Both the position numbers and the translations under genes were made by a program. Below, piece by piece: positions 7,326-16,940 of a stretch of 33,153 nucleotides of DNA; the first letter of the stretch is position 1, and each line of letters starts with the position of its first letter. Below the pieces are notes generated by a model. The model saw only the letters and a program-made list of their open reading frames with translations, was not told the DNA's origin and ran no database searches. The stretch comes from Candidatus Sulfotelmatobacter sp. (GTDB lineage Bacteria; Acidobacteriota; Terriglobia; Terriglobales; SbA1). The stretch lies in the NCBI GenBank assembly GCA_030151135.1, contig JASLEQ010000198.1, positions 1 to 33,153 on the forward strand, in the 5' to 3' direction.

Positions 7326-8291
7326 TCAGGCCGTGGTTGCGGCGAAGAATTCGGAAATCTGCAGAATCTCGTCCCCGCTCAAATGAAGATCCCCTGCGCG
7401 CATGACCCCGTCCGCCTGCTTCGCGCTGCGCGCGCCCACAATGGCTCCGGTGACCGCGGGATTTTGCAGCGTCCATGCGATCGCGACCTCTCCCGGAGTT
7501 CGGCCATGGTTCCTGGCGATCTGCTCCAGCAATTCCACCAATGCGAGGTTGCGAGACAGGTTCGGTTCGATGAAATCGGCATGCCGCTTCCGCCAGTCAT
7601 CTTCCGGAAGGCGGGCAACGCGCTCACGGGTCATCGTACCCGTGAGTAGTCCCGATCCCATCGGCGAGTAGGCGATAACTCCGATGCCGTGCCGCTCACA
7701 ATAGGGAAGAATCTCGGCCTCTACTTCGCGATGAATCAGAGAATACTTCGGCTGTAGCGACGTAATCGGAGCGATGGCGCTCGCCCGCCGCATTTGATCC
7801 ACGTTGAAGTTTGAGACGCCAATCCAGCGGACTTTGCCTTCTCGTTGGAGCGTTGACAGCGCCTGCCAACCCTCTTCCAGTTCTGCCGCGTCTTGAGCCG
7901 GCCAGTGAATCTGGTAGAGGTCAATGACGTCGATCTGGAGCCGTCGAAGGCTGCTCTCCAATTCCTCGCGGATCGAACTCGCCTTCAAAATCGTTCGCAA
8001 CTGCCCGCTCTCGTCCTGCCGTCGCGCGCACTTCGTGAACACATAGGGCTTCGGTCCAGACCAGCTCTTCAAGGCGCGCCCTACCACTTCTTCGGAGTGT
8101 CCTAGCCCGTAGACCGCAGCTGTATCGATCCAATTGATTCCAAGCTCCAGCGAACGATGGATGGCGGCAATGGAATCGTTATCATCCTGCGGCCCCCAGG
8201 CGAACTGCCAGCCTGAGCCGCCGATCGCCCATGCACCATATCCAACCGGAGTGATCTTCAAATCAGAATTACCCAGAGTGCGAGACTGCAT
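7326..8291 (-). CDS. Aldo/keto reductase
   Basis: NAD(P)H-dependent oxidoreductase with a TIM-barrel fold, 321 residues. The catalytic tetrad is visible: Asp56 and Tyr61 (NWIDTAAVYG), Lys87 (VFTKCAR) and His129 (YQIHWP). The cofactor loop follows (IGVSNFNVDQM, PKYSLIHREVE, AYSPMGSGLLTG), and the C-terminal VAIAWTLQNPAVTGAIVGARS matches AKR subgroups related to YajO/Tas or AKR13. Substrate cannot be assigned. The ATG at 8291 has a GGAGGGAG ribosome-binding site just upstream. The gene is divergent from ggt, with about 215 nt between starts. Confidence 0.94.
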   Translation of the reverse strand: MQSRTLGNSDLKITPVGYGAWAIGGSGWQFAWGPQDDNDSIAAIHRSLELGINWIDTAAVYGLGHSEEVVGRALKSWSGPKPYVFTKCARRQDESGQLRTILKASSIREELESSLRRLQIDVIDLYQIHWPAQDAAELEEGWQALSTLQREGKVRWIGVSNFNVDQMRRASAIAPITSLQPKYSLIHREVEAEILPYCERHGIGVIAYSPMGSGLLTGTMTRERVARLPEDDWRKRHADFIEPNLSRNLALVELLEQIARNHGRTPGEVAIAWTLQNPAVTGAIVGARSAKQADGVMRAGDLHLSGDEILQISEFFAATTA

Positions 8292-8396
8292 AGAACTCTC
8301 CCTCCAGCTTTCGATTCAAATGAGGCAAACGAGATTCATTCAAAATCGCCCGCTTCCATAAAAATTCACCGGAACGCTCCTACTGTTTGCTGGATA

Positions 8397-8424
8397 TTGA
8401 AACTTGAAACTCGAAACTTTTAAC
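8397..8424. repeat. Degenerate heptanucleotide tandem repeat (4 x TTGAAAC-like)
   Basis: Four consecutive 7-bp units read TTGAAAC, TTGAAAC, TCGAAAC and TTTTAAC, between the divergent aldo/keto reductase and ggt genes. A short phased AT-rich element; role unknown. Confidence 0.6.
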
Positions 8425-8507
8425 CCGGGCTCTATCTATTTGACTCTCGCTGCACGGCTCGGCTAGCCTCAATGTTCCGTCCACTTACGGATTTCCACTG
8501 TCCTGGC

Positions 8508-10259
8508 ATGCGAATTCCATACAAACGTTTAAGCCTCTGGGGACTCGCGGTCTGCGCGTTGTCGGTCGCGGTATGGAGCTCGACAGAGCCTGTGCATGCC
8601 GAACACGCGATGGTGGTCACCGTTCACCAGCTCGCCACACGCGTGGGCATCGATATCCTGCGGGCAGGGGGCAATGCGGTCGACTCCGCCGTTGCTACCG
8701 GATTTGCGCTCGCCGTAGTGCATTCCCCAGCGGGAAACATCGGGGGCGGAGGATTCATGCTGATCCGCATGGCCGATGGCACGACGCACTTCCTCGACTA
8801 TCGCGAAAAAGCTCCCGCCGCCGCGACAAAGACGCTGTACCTCGATGCGCAGGGGAATGTCATCCCAGGTGCCAGTGAGATTGGCTACAAGTCGATCGCG
8901 GTTCCAGGATCGGTCGCGGGGTTGGTGTATGCCGAAAAGAAGTATGGCAAGTTGACGCTGAAGCAGGTCATGGCCCCGGCAATTAAGCTGGCGCGGGAGG
9001 GGTTCGCGCTGACCTGGAACGAAGCCGCCGATATGCACGATTCCTATCTGGCGAAATTCCCGGAGTCGCGCCGCGTCTTCCAGCGTAATGGCGACTACTA
9101 CAAGCCTGGAGAGATCTTCCGGCAGCCCGACCTCGCTCATACCCTCGAGCGCATTGCCGCAAAACCCGATGATTTTTACCATGGCCCGCTCGCCCGCGAA
9201 ATCGCCGCTGCCATGCAAAAAGGTGGGGGCCTGATCACCGCCGACGATCTGGCGCATTACGAAGTCAAAGAGCGCGAGCCGGTCCGCGGCACTTATCGCG
9301 ATTACGAGGTTATCAGCGCTCCCCCTCCGTCTTCCGGAGGCATCGTTCTCATTGAATCTCTGAACATACTGGAAGGATACGATCTCGCCAAGCTTGAGAA
9401 TCGCTCTGCCGAGTCCATTCACTTCACGGTGGAAGCATTTCGACGGGCGTTCTTCGATCGTGCCGAGTTTATGGGCGATCCCGACTTTTCCAGGATTCCC
9501 GTCGCGCAATTGATCGATAAGAAATACGCCGCCGCCTGGCGCGAAAGCATCGATCCAGAACATGCGTCGCCCAGCAAAGAGCTGAGAAGGCCAACGGTGT
9601 TCAGCGAACTGGAGCAGGATGCTGCCCTGATTTCTCCTGCGCCGTCCCACGAGGGAAATCACACCACCCACTACTCGGTGATCGACGCCCAGGGCGAGGC
9701 GGTTGCCGTAACTACGACCATCAATGACTGGTTCGGATCGCGAGTCACCGCCGACGGCCTTGGATTTCTGCTGAATGATGAAATGGACGACTTCTCGGCA
9801 AAGCCCGGAGTGCCAAACTCCGACGGATTGATCCAGGGTGAGGCTAATGCGATCGGGCCGGGTAAACGTCCCCTCTCGTCGATGACCCCAACGATCGTTG
9901 TTCACCATGGCAAAACTGTGATGGTGCTAGGCTCGCCGGGAAGTTCGAAGATCATCACGACCGTGGCCAATGTGCTGATGGGCGTGGTCGATTACAAGCT
10001 GAACCTGCAGGAGGCTGTCAACGCCCCCAGATTTCACAATCAGTGGCTGCCCGACATCGTGAATGTTGAGAAAAGCTTCTTTCCCGACACGGTCCACCTT
10101 CTCGAGAATATGGGATACAAAGTGCAGGTCGGCCTGGGCGAAGGAGAAACCTCGCCCTACTGGAGTGACGCCGAGTGCATTGCGGTGGACGAAAAGACCG
10201 GGAACCGCCTGGGTGCGACCGACAACCGTAACAGCAATGGGAAGGCCATGGGATACTAG
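8508..10259 (+). CDS. ggt: Gamma-glutamyltranspeptidase (glutathione hydrolase), exported
   Basis: Periplasmic N-terminal-nucleophile hydrolase that cleaves the gamma-glutamyl bond of glutathione and related peptides. The signal peptide is MRIPYKRLSLWGLAVCALSV... ending VHA. Family motifs follow in order: DILRAGGNAVDSAVA, GNIGGGGFML, the processing site EGNHTTHYSV, and near the C-terminus LGSPGSSKIITTV. Autocleavage before Thr386 (numbered from this start) would give large and small subunits. I prefer the ATG at 8508, which gives a normal signal peptide. A frame start at 8472 adds 12 atypical residues, and a weak TTGACT promoter-like box at 8440 would put the RNA start near or after it. Neither start has a clear ribosome-binding site. 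The length (583 aa) is normal. Confidence 0.95.
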   Translation: MRIPYKRLSLWGLAVCALSVAVWSSTEPVHAEHAMVVTVHQLATRVGIDILRAGGNAVDSAVATGFALAVVHSPAGNIGGGGFMLIRMADGTTHFLDYREKAPAAATKTLYLDAQGNVIPGASEIGYKSIAVPGSVAGLVYAEKKYGKLTLKQVMAPAIKLAREGFALTWNEAADMHDSYLAKFPESRRVFQRNGDYYKPGEIFRQPDLAHTLERIAAKPDDFYHGPLAREIAAAMQKGGGLITADDLAHYEVKEREPVRGTYRDYEVISAPPPSSGGIVLIESLNILEGYDLAKLENRSAESIHFTVEAFRRAFFDRAEFMGDPDFSRIPVAQLIDKKYAAAWRESIDPEHASPSKELRRPTVFSELEQDAALISPAPSHEGNHTTHYSVIDAQGEAVAVTTTINDWFGSRVTADGLGFLLNDEMDDFSAKPGVPNSDGLIQGEANAIGPGKRPLSSMTPTIVVHHGKTVMVLGSPGSSKIITTVANVLMGVVDYKLNLQEAVNAPRFHNQWLPDIVNVEKSFFPDTVHLLENMGYKVQVGLGEGETSPYWSDAECIAVDEKTGNRLGATDNRNSNGKAMGY

Positions 10260-10361
10260 AAGTCAGCAGAGGGAAAGATTTTAGATCGCGAATTGTGTAG
10301 GATTTGGAGTTGCTCTCGGTCTGCCATCTGAACCAGGCAATTTGCAATACTAATAGGGACT

Positions 10362-11183
10362 ATGCAGAAAGCAGTCTCAACATATCTTTTTGTAAAAGAG
10401 CGGCTTCACCCCGGTATCCTCGATAGCCTGTCGCGCAGCGGCGTGGAGGCGATTGAGATTTTCGCCGCGCGCCAGCATCTCGACTACGCCAACCGCAAAC
10501 AGCACGTCAAAGAGATTGCCGAATGGTTCCGCGGTAGCGGCATCCCGCTGAACTCGGTGCATTCCCCTCTTTATGCGGATTACGAATGGGGACGCGCCGG
10601 CGCTCCTCCCGTGAACGTCGCTTCTACGGACCGTGCCGGCCGCATCGAAGCCATGGACGAAATCAAGCGCGCCCTCGAAATCGCCGAGCAGATCCCTTTC
10701 CGGTTCCTTGTGCAGCATCTGGGCACGCCCAACGAATCTTTCAGCGACAAGAAGTTCGAAGCGGCGATGACTTCGATCGAGCATTTGCGAGCTTTCGCCA
10801 AGCCTCTCGGCGTCAGCATTCTGCTCGAGAACATCCCCAACGAGCTTTCCACGCCTGATCACTTGGTCGAGATGATCCAGTTGGCGCACTTCGACGATGT
10901 CGGAGTCTGTTTTGACTTTGGCCATGCCCACATGATGAGTTCCGTTAGCGAATCATTCGAGATCGTGAAAAATCATATCCGCTCGACGCATGTCCACGAC
11001 AACGACCGGTTGAAGGACTCGCATCTGTGGCCAGGGCAGGGAACCATCGATTGGAAACAAGCCATGGAGCTATTTCGCTCCGCGCCGCAGAAACCGCCGC
11101 TCCTGCTCGAACTCGGAGAAGACGAGAAAGTGAATGCGCTGGAAAAGCTGGGCGAGACATTCGACAAGCTGGAAAGCGCATGA
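10362..11183 (+). CDS. Sugar phosphate isomerase/epimerase-like TIM-barrel protein
   Basis: The 273-residue protein belongs to the xylose isomerase-like TIM-barrel / AP endonuclease 2 superfamily. Likely metal ligands are in ILLENIPNE (Glu), VCFDFGHAHM (Asp, His), STHVHDND (His) and LLLELGEDE (Glu). Relatives are sugar isomerases, inosose dehydratases and hydroxypyruvate isomerases, as well as endonuclease IV. The short length and lack of the Nfo signature favour a sugar or inositol enzyme, but the substrate is unknown. AGGG precedes the ATG by 3 nt. It lies between ggt and asnS on the same strand with gaps of 102 and 81 nt. Confidence 0.85.
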   Translation: MQKAVSTYLFVKERLHPGILDSLSRSGVEAIEIFAARQHLDYANRKQHVKEIAEWFRGSGIPLNSVHSPLYADYEWGRAGAPPVNVASTDRAGRIEAMDEIKRALEIAEQIPFRFLVQHLGTPNESFSDKKFEAAMTSIEHLRAFAKPLGVSILLENIPNELSTPDHLVEMIQLAHFDDVGVCFDFGHAHMMSSVSESFEIVKNHIRSTHVHDNDRLKDSHLWPGQGTIDWKQAMELFRSAPQKPPLLLELGEDEKVNALEKLGETFDKLESA

Positions 11184-11230
11184 GATTGCGCGATCGATCC
11201 ACTGTGTGATTGCGCCAAGTTTTCAATCCC

Positions 11231-11259
11231 CAATCACCAAATCGCCCGATCACTCAATG
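11231..11259 (+). repeat. Leader repeat copy 1, upstream of asnS
   Basis: This 29-nt segment matches 12696-12724 upstream of rocF at 23 of 29 positions without gaps. The shared cores are AAATCGCC and ACTCAATG. It ends 6 nt before the asnS start. Confidence 0.55.
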
Positions 11260-11264
11260 GACTT

Positions 11265-12611
11265 ATGACTCAATCGATAGAGACTATGGCACCTCCCATC
11301 ACGACTATTTCCGAAATTGGCAAGCACGACGGCCAGGCGGTCACGATCCGCGGCTGGCTCTATAACCTTCGCGAGAGTGGGAAGCTCTTGTTCCCTCAAT
11401 TTCGAGACGGATCCGGAATCATCCAGGGCGTGGTTCCGAAGAATGCAGTACCGCCTGAGGTTTTTGAGGCTGTAAAGACGCTGACGCAGGAGTCGAGCGT
11501 GATCGTGGAAGGCAAGGTCCGTGCCGATAAGCGGGCGCCGGGCGGATACGAACTCAATGTACAGAACGTGCATGTGGTGCAGCGCGTTCCCGAGACCGAT
11601 CCGTACCCCATCACTCCGAAAGAGCATGGTACTGATTTCCTGATGGAGCACCGCCATCTGTGGGTGCGCTCGCAGCGTCAGGCCGCGATCCTGCGGGTTC
11701 GCGCCGAGATCATCAAGGCGGCTCGCGACTTTTTTGATGAGCACGGATTCACGCTTACCGATCCTCCCATCATTACGCCGGCGGCCTGTGAAGGCACGAC
11801 AACATTATTCCCGGTCGATTACTTTGAAGAGCAGGCATTCCTCACGCAATCTGGACAGCTCTACGTTGAAGCCATGGCGATGGCGCTCGGCAAGGTGTAT
11901 TCGTTCGGCCCGACGTTTCGCGCCGAGAAGTCCAAGACGCGCCGTCATCTCACCGAATTCTGGATGGTCGAGCCGGAAGTCGCCTACGCCACACTCGATG
12001 ACGTCATGGACCTCGCCGAGGGATTGATCAGCTTCATTGTGAAGCGTTGTCTCGAACATCGCCGCACCGATTTGCAGACGATCGGCCGTGACCTATCGAA
12101 GCTCGAGAAAATCGCTCCGCCATTCCCCCGCATCAGCTACGACGATGCGGTGAAGAATCTGCAGGAAGGCCACGCCAAAGGGGCGCTGGAAACAAAGTTT
12201 GAGTGGGGCGGCGATCTCGGTTCGCCGGACGAGACTTATTTGTCCTCGCAGTTCGACAAACCGGTGATGGTGCATCGCTATCCCGCCAAGGTAAAGGCGT
12301 TCTACATGGAGCCCGACCCGCAGCGGCCCGACCTCGCGCTGTGCGTCGATGTACTAGCGCCCGAAGGCTACGGCGAGATCATCGGCGGTTCGCAGCGCAT
12401 GGCTTCGCACGAACTGCTGCTGCAGCGCATTCACGAGCACGGCCTGCCCGAAGAAGCCTTCAAGTGGTATCTGGATCTGCGAAAATTCGGCAGCGTGCCG
12501 CACGGAGGCTTCGGCATGGGCATCGAGCGGGCCGTAGCCTGGATCTGCGGTCTCGAGCACGTTCGCGAAACCATTCCGTTCCCAAGAATGCTCTACCGGC
12601 TTTACCCATGA
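11265..12611 (+). CDS. asnS: Asparaginyl-tRNA synthetase
   Basis: Class IIb aminoacyl-tRNA synthetase that charges tRNA-Asn. The N-terminal OB-fold anticodon-binding domain is at about residues 14-115 ([20 protein letters not shown]). The catalytic domain shows motif 2 ([21 protein letters not shown]) and motif 3 ([15 protein letters not shown]), ending in [14 protein letters not shown] as usual. The stretch [20 protein letters not shown] is typical of AsnRS rather than AspRS. At 448 aa it is normal length. Starts at 11265 and 11286 are both possible; the first is used by convention. A gene for a dedicated AsnRS suggests that at least some Asn-tRNA is made directly. Confidence 0.95.
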   Translation: MTQSIETMAPPITTISEIGKHDGQAVTIRGWLYNLRESGKLLFPQFRDGSGIIQGVVPKNAVPPEVFEAVKTLTQESSVIVEGKVRADKRAPGGYELNVQNVHVVQRVPETDPYPITPKEHGTDFLMEHRHLWVRSQRQAAILRVRAEIIKAARDFFDEHGFTLTDPPIITPAACEGTTTLFPVDYFEEQAFLTQSGQLYVEAMAMALGKVYSFGPTFRAEKSKTRRHLTEFWMVEPEVAYATLDDVMDLAEGLISFIVKRCLEHRRTDLQTIGRDLSKLEKIAPPFPRISYDDAVKNLQEGHAKGALETKFEWGGDLGSPDETYLSSQFDKPVMVHRYPAKVKAFYMEPDPQRPDLALCVDVLAPEGYGEIIGGSQRMASHELLLQRIHEHGLPEEAFKWYLDLRKFGSVPHGGFGMGIERAVAWICGLEHVRETIPFPRMLYRLYP

Positions 12612-12695
12612 ACTAGTCGGGAGATTCAGTCATCTGGCCATCGTGCGATTTTTGTGCGGCATCGAAATAGAATGGCTGGGGCAGTTCGAATGGCT

Positions 12696-12724
12696 CGATG
12701 ACTAAATCGCCTAATGACTCAATG
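12696..12724 (+). repeat. Leader repeat copy 2, upstream of rocF
   Basis: Matches the asnS leader copy at 11231-11259 in 23 of 29 positions. It ends just before the rocF ATG at 12727, so both copies sit in the same place relative to the gene start. Confidence 0.55.
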
Positions 12725-12726
12725 CT

Positions 12727-13668
12727 ATGACGAACACTCAGCCCGCTAGCACCGTCTCCGGCCGCAAAATCCGCGTCATCGGCGTTCCTCTTGATCTCGG
12801 TCAATCTCGTCGCGGAGTGGACATGGGCCCGTCCGCCGTTCGCGTTGCCGGACTCGAAGCTCGTCTCGAAGCCCTCGGCCATCAGGTCGAGGATGGCGGG
12901 AACGTCCCAGTCGCTATCCCCGAGCAGAAGCCCGAAGGCGCGGCCAACGCAAAATATTTGAAAGAGATTACTGCCACCTGCACCAAGCACGCCGAATTAG
13001 TTTTAAAGACGCTTGAGGCGGGGAAGGTTCCGCTCGCCCTTGGTGGCGATCACTCCATGGCCGCAGGAACCGTCTCCGGCGTTGCTGAGTTCTATCGCCG
13101 GCAGAATCAGAACGTCGGTCTGATCTGGATCGACGCCCACACCGACATCAACACCCCGGAAAGTTCTCCGAGTGGAAACGTGCACGGCATGCCCCTTGCT
13201 GCTTTGATGGGGCTGTGGCCCGGGGAACTCGCCAATATCTTCGATTTCTCTCCGAAGGTGCGCCCTGAAAACTGTGTTCTGGTCGGCGTTCGAGATATTG
13301 ATGCGGTGGAAAAAGAGAACGTGCGCAAAGCTGGAATCGGCGTCTTCACCATGCGCGACATCGACGAGCGCGGCATGCGCACCGTGATGGAAGAGGCCCT
13401 CCGGATGGCTGGACGCGGCACCGCCGGTTATCACATCTCGCTCGATATGGACTGGGTCGATCCCGAGGATGCCCCAGGCGTCGGCACTCCCGTTCGCGGG
13501 GGCGCAACCTATCGCGAAGCCCATCTAGCCATGGAAATTATCGCCGACCACGGCCGCATGCTCAGCTTCGAGATCGTCGAAGTGAATCCAGTCATCGACG
13601 AACATAATCAGACGGCAGATCTGGCGGTGGAACTAGCGCTGTCAGCCTTCGGCAAAAAAATCCTCTAA
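12727..13668 (+). CDS. rocF: Arginase
   Basis: Dimanganese ureohydrolase converting L-arginine to ornithine and urea. All metal ligands of the family are present: His109 (GGDHSMAAG), Asp136, His138 and Asp140 (WIDAHTDIN), and Asp240 and Asp242 (SLDMDWVDP). The substrate loop is NTPESSPSGNVHG, matching arginases rather than agmatinases. At 313 aa the length is normal. The ornithine product could feed proline or polyamine metabolism. proB/proA lie about 17 kb away and are not linked to it. No strong ribosome-binding site is seen before the ATG. Confidence 0.95.
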   Translation: MTNTQPASTVSGRKIRVIGVPLDLGQSRRGVDMGPSAVRVAGLEARLEALGHQVEDGGNVPVAIPEQKPEGAANAKYLKEITATCTKHAELVLKTLEAGKVPLALGGDHSMAAGTVSGVAEFYRRQNQNVGLIWIDAHTDINTPESSPSGNVHGMPLAALMGLWPGELANIFDFSPKVRPENCVLVGVRDIDAVEKENVRKAGIGVFTMRDIDERGMRTVMEEALRMAGRGTAGYHISLDMDWVDPEDAPGVGTPVRGGATYREAHLAMEIIADHGRMLSFEIVEVNPVIDEHNQTADLAVELALSAFGKKIL

Positions 13669-13702
13669 TCGTTGCGAGATGGTGCGCCCTGCGCCGTAGA
13701 AG

Positions 13703-13807
13703 AGCGAGATCGTTCACCCCGTGAAACGAGCGCCCCCGGAAGAATGCCGTGAACGCGCACCCTGCAAGACTGCCGTCAACGACCGCCCTGCAAGAGCGCC
13801 GTGGAAG
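13703..13807. repeat. Degenerate 26-bp tandem repeat, four units
   Basis: Units at 13703-13728, 13729-13755 (27 nt), 13756-13781 and 13782-13807 share the core CCCTGCAAGA..GCCGT.AACG. A fifth, internally deleted unit may lie at 13684-13702. Copies differ by several bases. The array abuts a REP-like palindromic element and lies between rocF and ddl. There are no unique spacers, so it is not CRISPR. Confidence 0.6.
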
Positions 13808-13870
13808 AGCGGCCCCTTTAAGGGCCGCGTCAGGCACACAAAATTTCAACCCTTAAGGGCCTGAGATCTC
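13806..13870 (+). repeat. REP-like bipartite palindromic element, copy A
   Basis: The first hairpin is GCGGCCC-CTTTAA-GGGCCGC, followed by GTCAGGC and a linker. The second palindrome is CCCTTAAGGG, followed by CCTGAGATC. The same layout (hairpin, GTAAGGC-like linker, second palindrome, CTGAGATC) is found at 19838-19905, with related copies at 18054-18195. Confidence 0.6.
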
Positions 13871-13960
13871 TTCTTTGCCGCGAACAATCTTTCTGGCGCT
13901 TCAGCCCGTACCCTCCCTGCGATTGACGCACCCTACCCTCCCCGTCCACACTAAAATGTC

Positions 13961-15148
13961 ATGGAAAAGCTTCGAGTCGGCATCTTATTCGGTGGACGCA
14001 GTGGCGAGCATGAAGTCTCTCTTCTCTCCGCAGCTTCGGTCCTCAACGCAATCGACAAAGAGAAATATGAAGTGGTGCCCATCGGCATCACCAAAGACGG
14101 ACGCTGGCTGACCGCCGAGCACGCGGAAAATCTCCTGACCGGAAAGTTAGTCCTCGAACCGCGCCAGCTCCGCGCCGGAGATCCCGACCTGACTCAACCC
14201 GCCGCGGTCCTCGCACGCGGCGAAGCGGTCGTCGTTCCTCCCGAGCCGGTGCACCGCCAGACTGGGCTGATTCCATTTCAAACCGACGCCGTGCCAATGC
14301 GTCGCGCCTCCGACCGTGCCATCAATGTCGACGTGATCTTCCCCGTGCTTCACGGCACCTTCGGCGAAGACGGCACCATCCAGGGCCTGCTCGAACTTGC
14401 CGACATCCCCTACGTTGGCGCGGGAGTGCTCGGCTCCGCCGCCGGCATGGACAAAGACATTATGAAGTCGTTGTTCATCGCGGCCGGGCTGCCTATCGTG
14501 AAGCACCTCACGATCCTGCGCCGAGATTGGAAGAAGGACCGGAAAAGAGTCGAGAAGCTCGTCGCAAAGTTGAAGTACCCCGTTTTCGTTAAACCTGCGA
14601 ACCTCGGATCTTCCGTCGGCATCAGCAAGGCGCACGATAAGAAAGAGCTCGGCCCCGCGATCGAAGAAGCCGCCAGATTTGATCGCAAGATTGTGATTGA
14701 GCAAGGCGTCGGTGGCGACAAAGAAAAGGCCCGCGAGATCGAATGCTCGGTGCTTGGCAACGACGAGCCGGCGGCCTCGGTTCCCGGAGAAATTGTCCCC
14801 GTAAAAGAGTTCTACGATTACAACGCGAAATATCTCGACGAGGGTTCGCAGCTGATCATTCCGGCCAAACTGAGTAAAGCCGAAACGAAAAAAGTCCAGG
14901 AACTCGCGGTCAAGGCCTTCAAAGCGGTCGACGGCTCAGGACTGGCGCGTGTCGACTTCTTGATGGATCCGAAGACACGCAAGATTTATCTCAACGAGAT
15001 CAATACCATGCCAGGCTTCACTGCGATCAGCATGTACCCGAAGCTTTGGGCAGCGTCAGGGCTGGAATATTCGGATCTTATCGATCGCCTGATTCAACTC
15101 GCTATCGAGCGCCACGAAGACAAAAAGAAAAACCAGTACAGCCGATAG
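13961..15148 (+). CDS. ddl: D-alanine--D-alanine ligase
   Basis: Cytosolic ATP-grasp enzyme that makes D-Ala-D-Ala for peptidoglycan. The N-terminus has the signature [17 protein letters not shown] substrate segment [16 protein letters not shown] and the ATP-grasp strands [16 protein letters not shown] follow. The C-terminal metal and substrate site is [10 protein letters not shown]...[21 protein letters not shown]. The length of 395 aa is at the long end, because of an insertion around residues 60-105. The ATG at 13961 lacks a clear ribosome-binding site. The peptidoglycan glycosyltransferase gene mtgA is nearby but separated by the tannase gene. Confidence 0.96.
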   Translation: MEKLRVGILFGGRSGEHEVSLLSAASVLNAIDKEKYEVVPIGITKDGRWLTAEHAENLLTGKLVLEPRQLRAGDPDLTQPAAVLARGEAVVVPPEPVHRQTGLIPFQTDAVPMRRASDRAINVDVIFPVLHGTFGEDGTIQGLLELADIPYVGAGVLGSAAGMDKDIMKSLFIAAGLPIVKHLTILRRDWKKDRKRVEKLVAKLKYPVFVKPANLGSSVGISKAHDKKELGPAIEEAARFDRKIVIEQGVGGDKEKAREIECSVLGNDEPAASVPGEIVPVKEFYDYNAKYLDEGSQLIIPAKLSKAETKKVQELAVKAFKAVDGSGLARVDFLMDPKTRKIYLNEINTMPGFTAISMYPKLWAASGLEYSDLIDRLIQLAIERHEDKKKNQYSR

Positions 15149-15214
15149 GAAACAAAGTCGAAGGACCAATCGTAAGCGCCAAACAGCAGAATTGCCCTGG
15201 GTGCTCCGTGGTTT

Positions 15215-16816
15215 TCATTTCGCGGCTTCGCAGGAGTAGCTGCCCGCGTCATTCGTATCGCCCGACCCTTTATACTTCGCTGCCTCCGGATACGCGCACA
15301 ATGGACGCGTCATCATTGCATGGGAATGGTCCTGTCCTTCAAATTTTGACGCAATAATCGTCCCGGGTGTCTTGCCCTTCTCCACCCATTGTTCGATCGA
15401 TGCCTGCACGCTGTGGCCGGGATCGTCAAACGTAAGGTCGCCGACTGCGCCGAAAACGTCTGCACCGGGACCGTCGCCGCAGTGCTGCATGCCCGGAACC
15501 ATGTACAACCGCAGAAACGAATCCACATCTTCGCTGCCCATGGCTTTTGTCACCGCGTCATAGTAGTTGACGGTGTTCAGCGCGCTGATGGCTGGATCAT
15601 TCCATCCGTGATACAAGATCAGCTTCCCGCCGCGTGTTTTGAAGGCTTTCAGATTAGGCTCCGTCGCGTTCAGGGTCTCAGCAGTCTTCTCATTTGCCGC
15701 CTTAAGCCCGGCGTCTACGTTGAACGTTTTGAAATCCCAGTCGGGTTTCTCATACACAAAATCCGAGAAAAATCCTTTCCCAAAAAATGCCATCAGGCTC
15801 TTTTCAGGAGCAGGCCCCGTGATCCACAATCCCCATCCGTTCTGTCCGGCCTCCGCGCCCGGCAAATATCCCGGATAGACCATGTGCCCCGAAGAGTCCG
15901 GAGTTCCCGCATAGAGCTTCTTAAGTGCCGATACCTGCGCGACGGTCAGGCACTTATCTGAATTTTCCGCCTTGCATTGAATCGTCGCCGGATCGAATTG
16001 GCACCGCCGCGGATCGTTCAGGATCCCATCGCGTACTCCATCGATACCATCGCACGCCGCATTCACCGCCGCGGCGATCGTCGGAATTTTCGATGGCGGA
16101 ATAAAACTCGCCGGATCTGCTGTCAGCGCCTGCGTATCGTAAGCCGCCGTCGTGAGCAGAGGCGTCCAGTTATTCGCCGGAGCCCCCGCGAGAATTCCAT
16201 CGTAATCCTCTGGATATCGCTGCGCTTCCATCAGCGCTTCTCGGCCTCCATCGGAGCATCCCGCAAAATATGATCTCTGGGCCGGCTTCGAGTAATAAGC
16301 CTGCGCAATGGCCTTCGCGGCTCGCGTCATCTCATGAATTCCGCGGTGCCCAAAGTCGATGACTTTTTCCGGATGCCCCATCGCCCAAGCCGCGTCAACG
16401 GGAGAGCCAGCGTGCCCCGTATCGGTCGCCGTCGCAGCGTAACGGTGCTTCACGGCGTTCGCCATCTGCATCTCGTCAATTAATCCGGCGAATCCTCCAT
16501 TGCCAATGCCGAGCAGCTTCCCGTTCCATCCCGATGCGGGCAGCCACACCTGGATCTTGATATCGGAATCGGAGGTCGGCTTCGCTTCAACGGTCACGCG
16601 GCAAAACGCTGGCATGCTCTTGTATAGCGCCGACACATCGACCCCGCCGAACGGAGCTGGCGCCCCAGTGTAGGTCCCGGTCTCATAGGTTTGGGCAGAC
16701 GTCACCGTCGCGTCGGCAATCTTGACCGCCGACAGCTTTTCGCAGGTGCCTTGAGCGGACGCGAACGTCGCCATGAGCGTGAGACAAGCCATGATGCACG
16801 GATGAACGCGGTTCAT
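15215..16816 (-). CDS. Exported tannase/feruloyl esterase family hydrolase
   Basis: Predicted secreted alpha/beta hydrolase that cleaves ester bonds of plant phenolics such as gallate or ferulate esters. The signal peptide is MNRVHPCIMACLTLMATFASA. The family's CS-D-HC arrangement is complete: Cys187-Ser188 in AGCSDGGREAL, Asp407 in HGWNDPAIS and His445-Cys446 in GMQHCGDG. A disulfide would link the two Cys. The 533-residue length is normal. I place the start at 16816, where GGAA lies upstream and the signal peptide begins; the open frame reaches 17104 but overlaps mtgA. It converges on ddl (66 nt apart) and diverges from mtgA. Exact substrate not known. Confidence 0.92.
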   Translation of the reverse strand: MNRVHPCIMACLTLMATFASAQGTCEKLSAVKIADATVTSAQTYETGTYTGAPAPFGGVDVSALYKSMPAFCRVTVEAKPTSDSDIKIQVWLPASGWNGKLLGIGNGGFAGLIDEMQMANAVKHRYAATATDTGHAGSPVDAAWAMGHPEKVIDFGHRGIHEMTRAAKAIAQAYYSKPAQRSYFAGCSDGGREALMEAQRYPEDYDGILAGAPANNWTPLLTTAAYDTQALTADPASFIPPSKIPTIAAAVNAACDGIDGVRDGILNDPRRCQFDPATIQCKAENSDKCLTVAQVSALKKLYAGTPDSSGHMVYPGYLPGAEAGQNGWGLWITGPAPEKSLMAFFGKGFFSDFVYEKPDWDFKTFNVDAGLKAANEKTAETLNATEPNLKAFKTRGGKLILYHGWNDPAISALNTVNYYDAVTKAMGSEDVDSFLRLYMVPGMQHCGDGPGADVFGAVGDLTFDDPGHSVQASIEQWVEKGKTPGTIIASKFEGQDHSHAMMTRPLCAYPEAAKYKGSGDTNDAGSYSCEAAK

Positions 16817-16940
16817 AGGTATTCCAATCATTTTCGATTCCGACTGCGAAAAATTGTACACCGCGCAATGTCCGAGAAAATTTTGATTCCAAATCGTACA
16901 GCGCACGAACCTGTGGGCAATCCGGCTAGTATTCTGAAAC

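Noticed and set aside
8529..9908. 459-codon minus-strand frame inside ggt
   Set aside because: Its antisense position, with complete gamma-glutamyltranspeptidase motifs on the plus strand, makes this a shadow of codon bias.
13684..13807. Possible CRISPR array
   Set aside because: The units are directly adjacent with no spacers and differ from each other, and there are no cas genes in the window. It is a degenerate tandem repeat.
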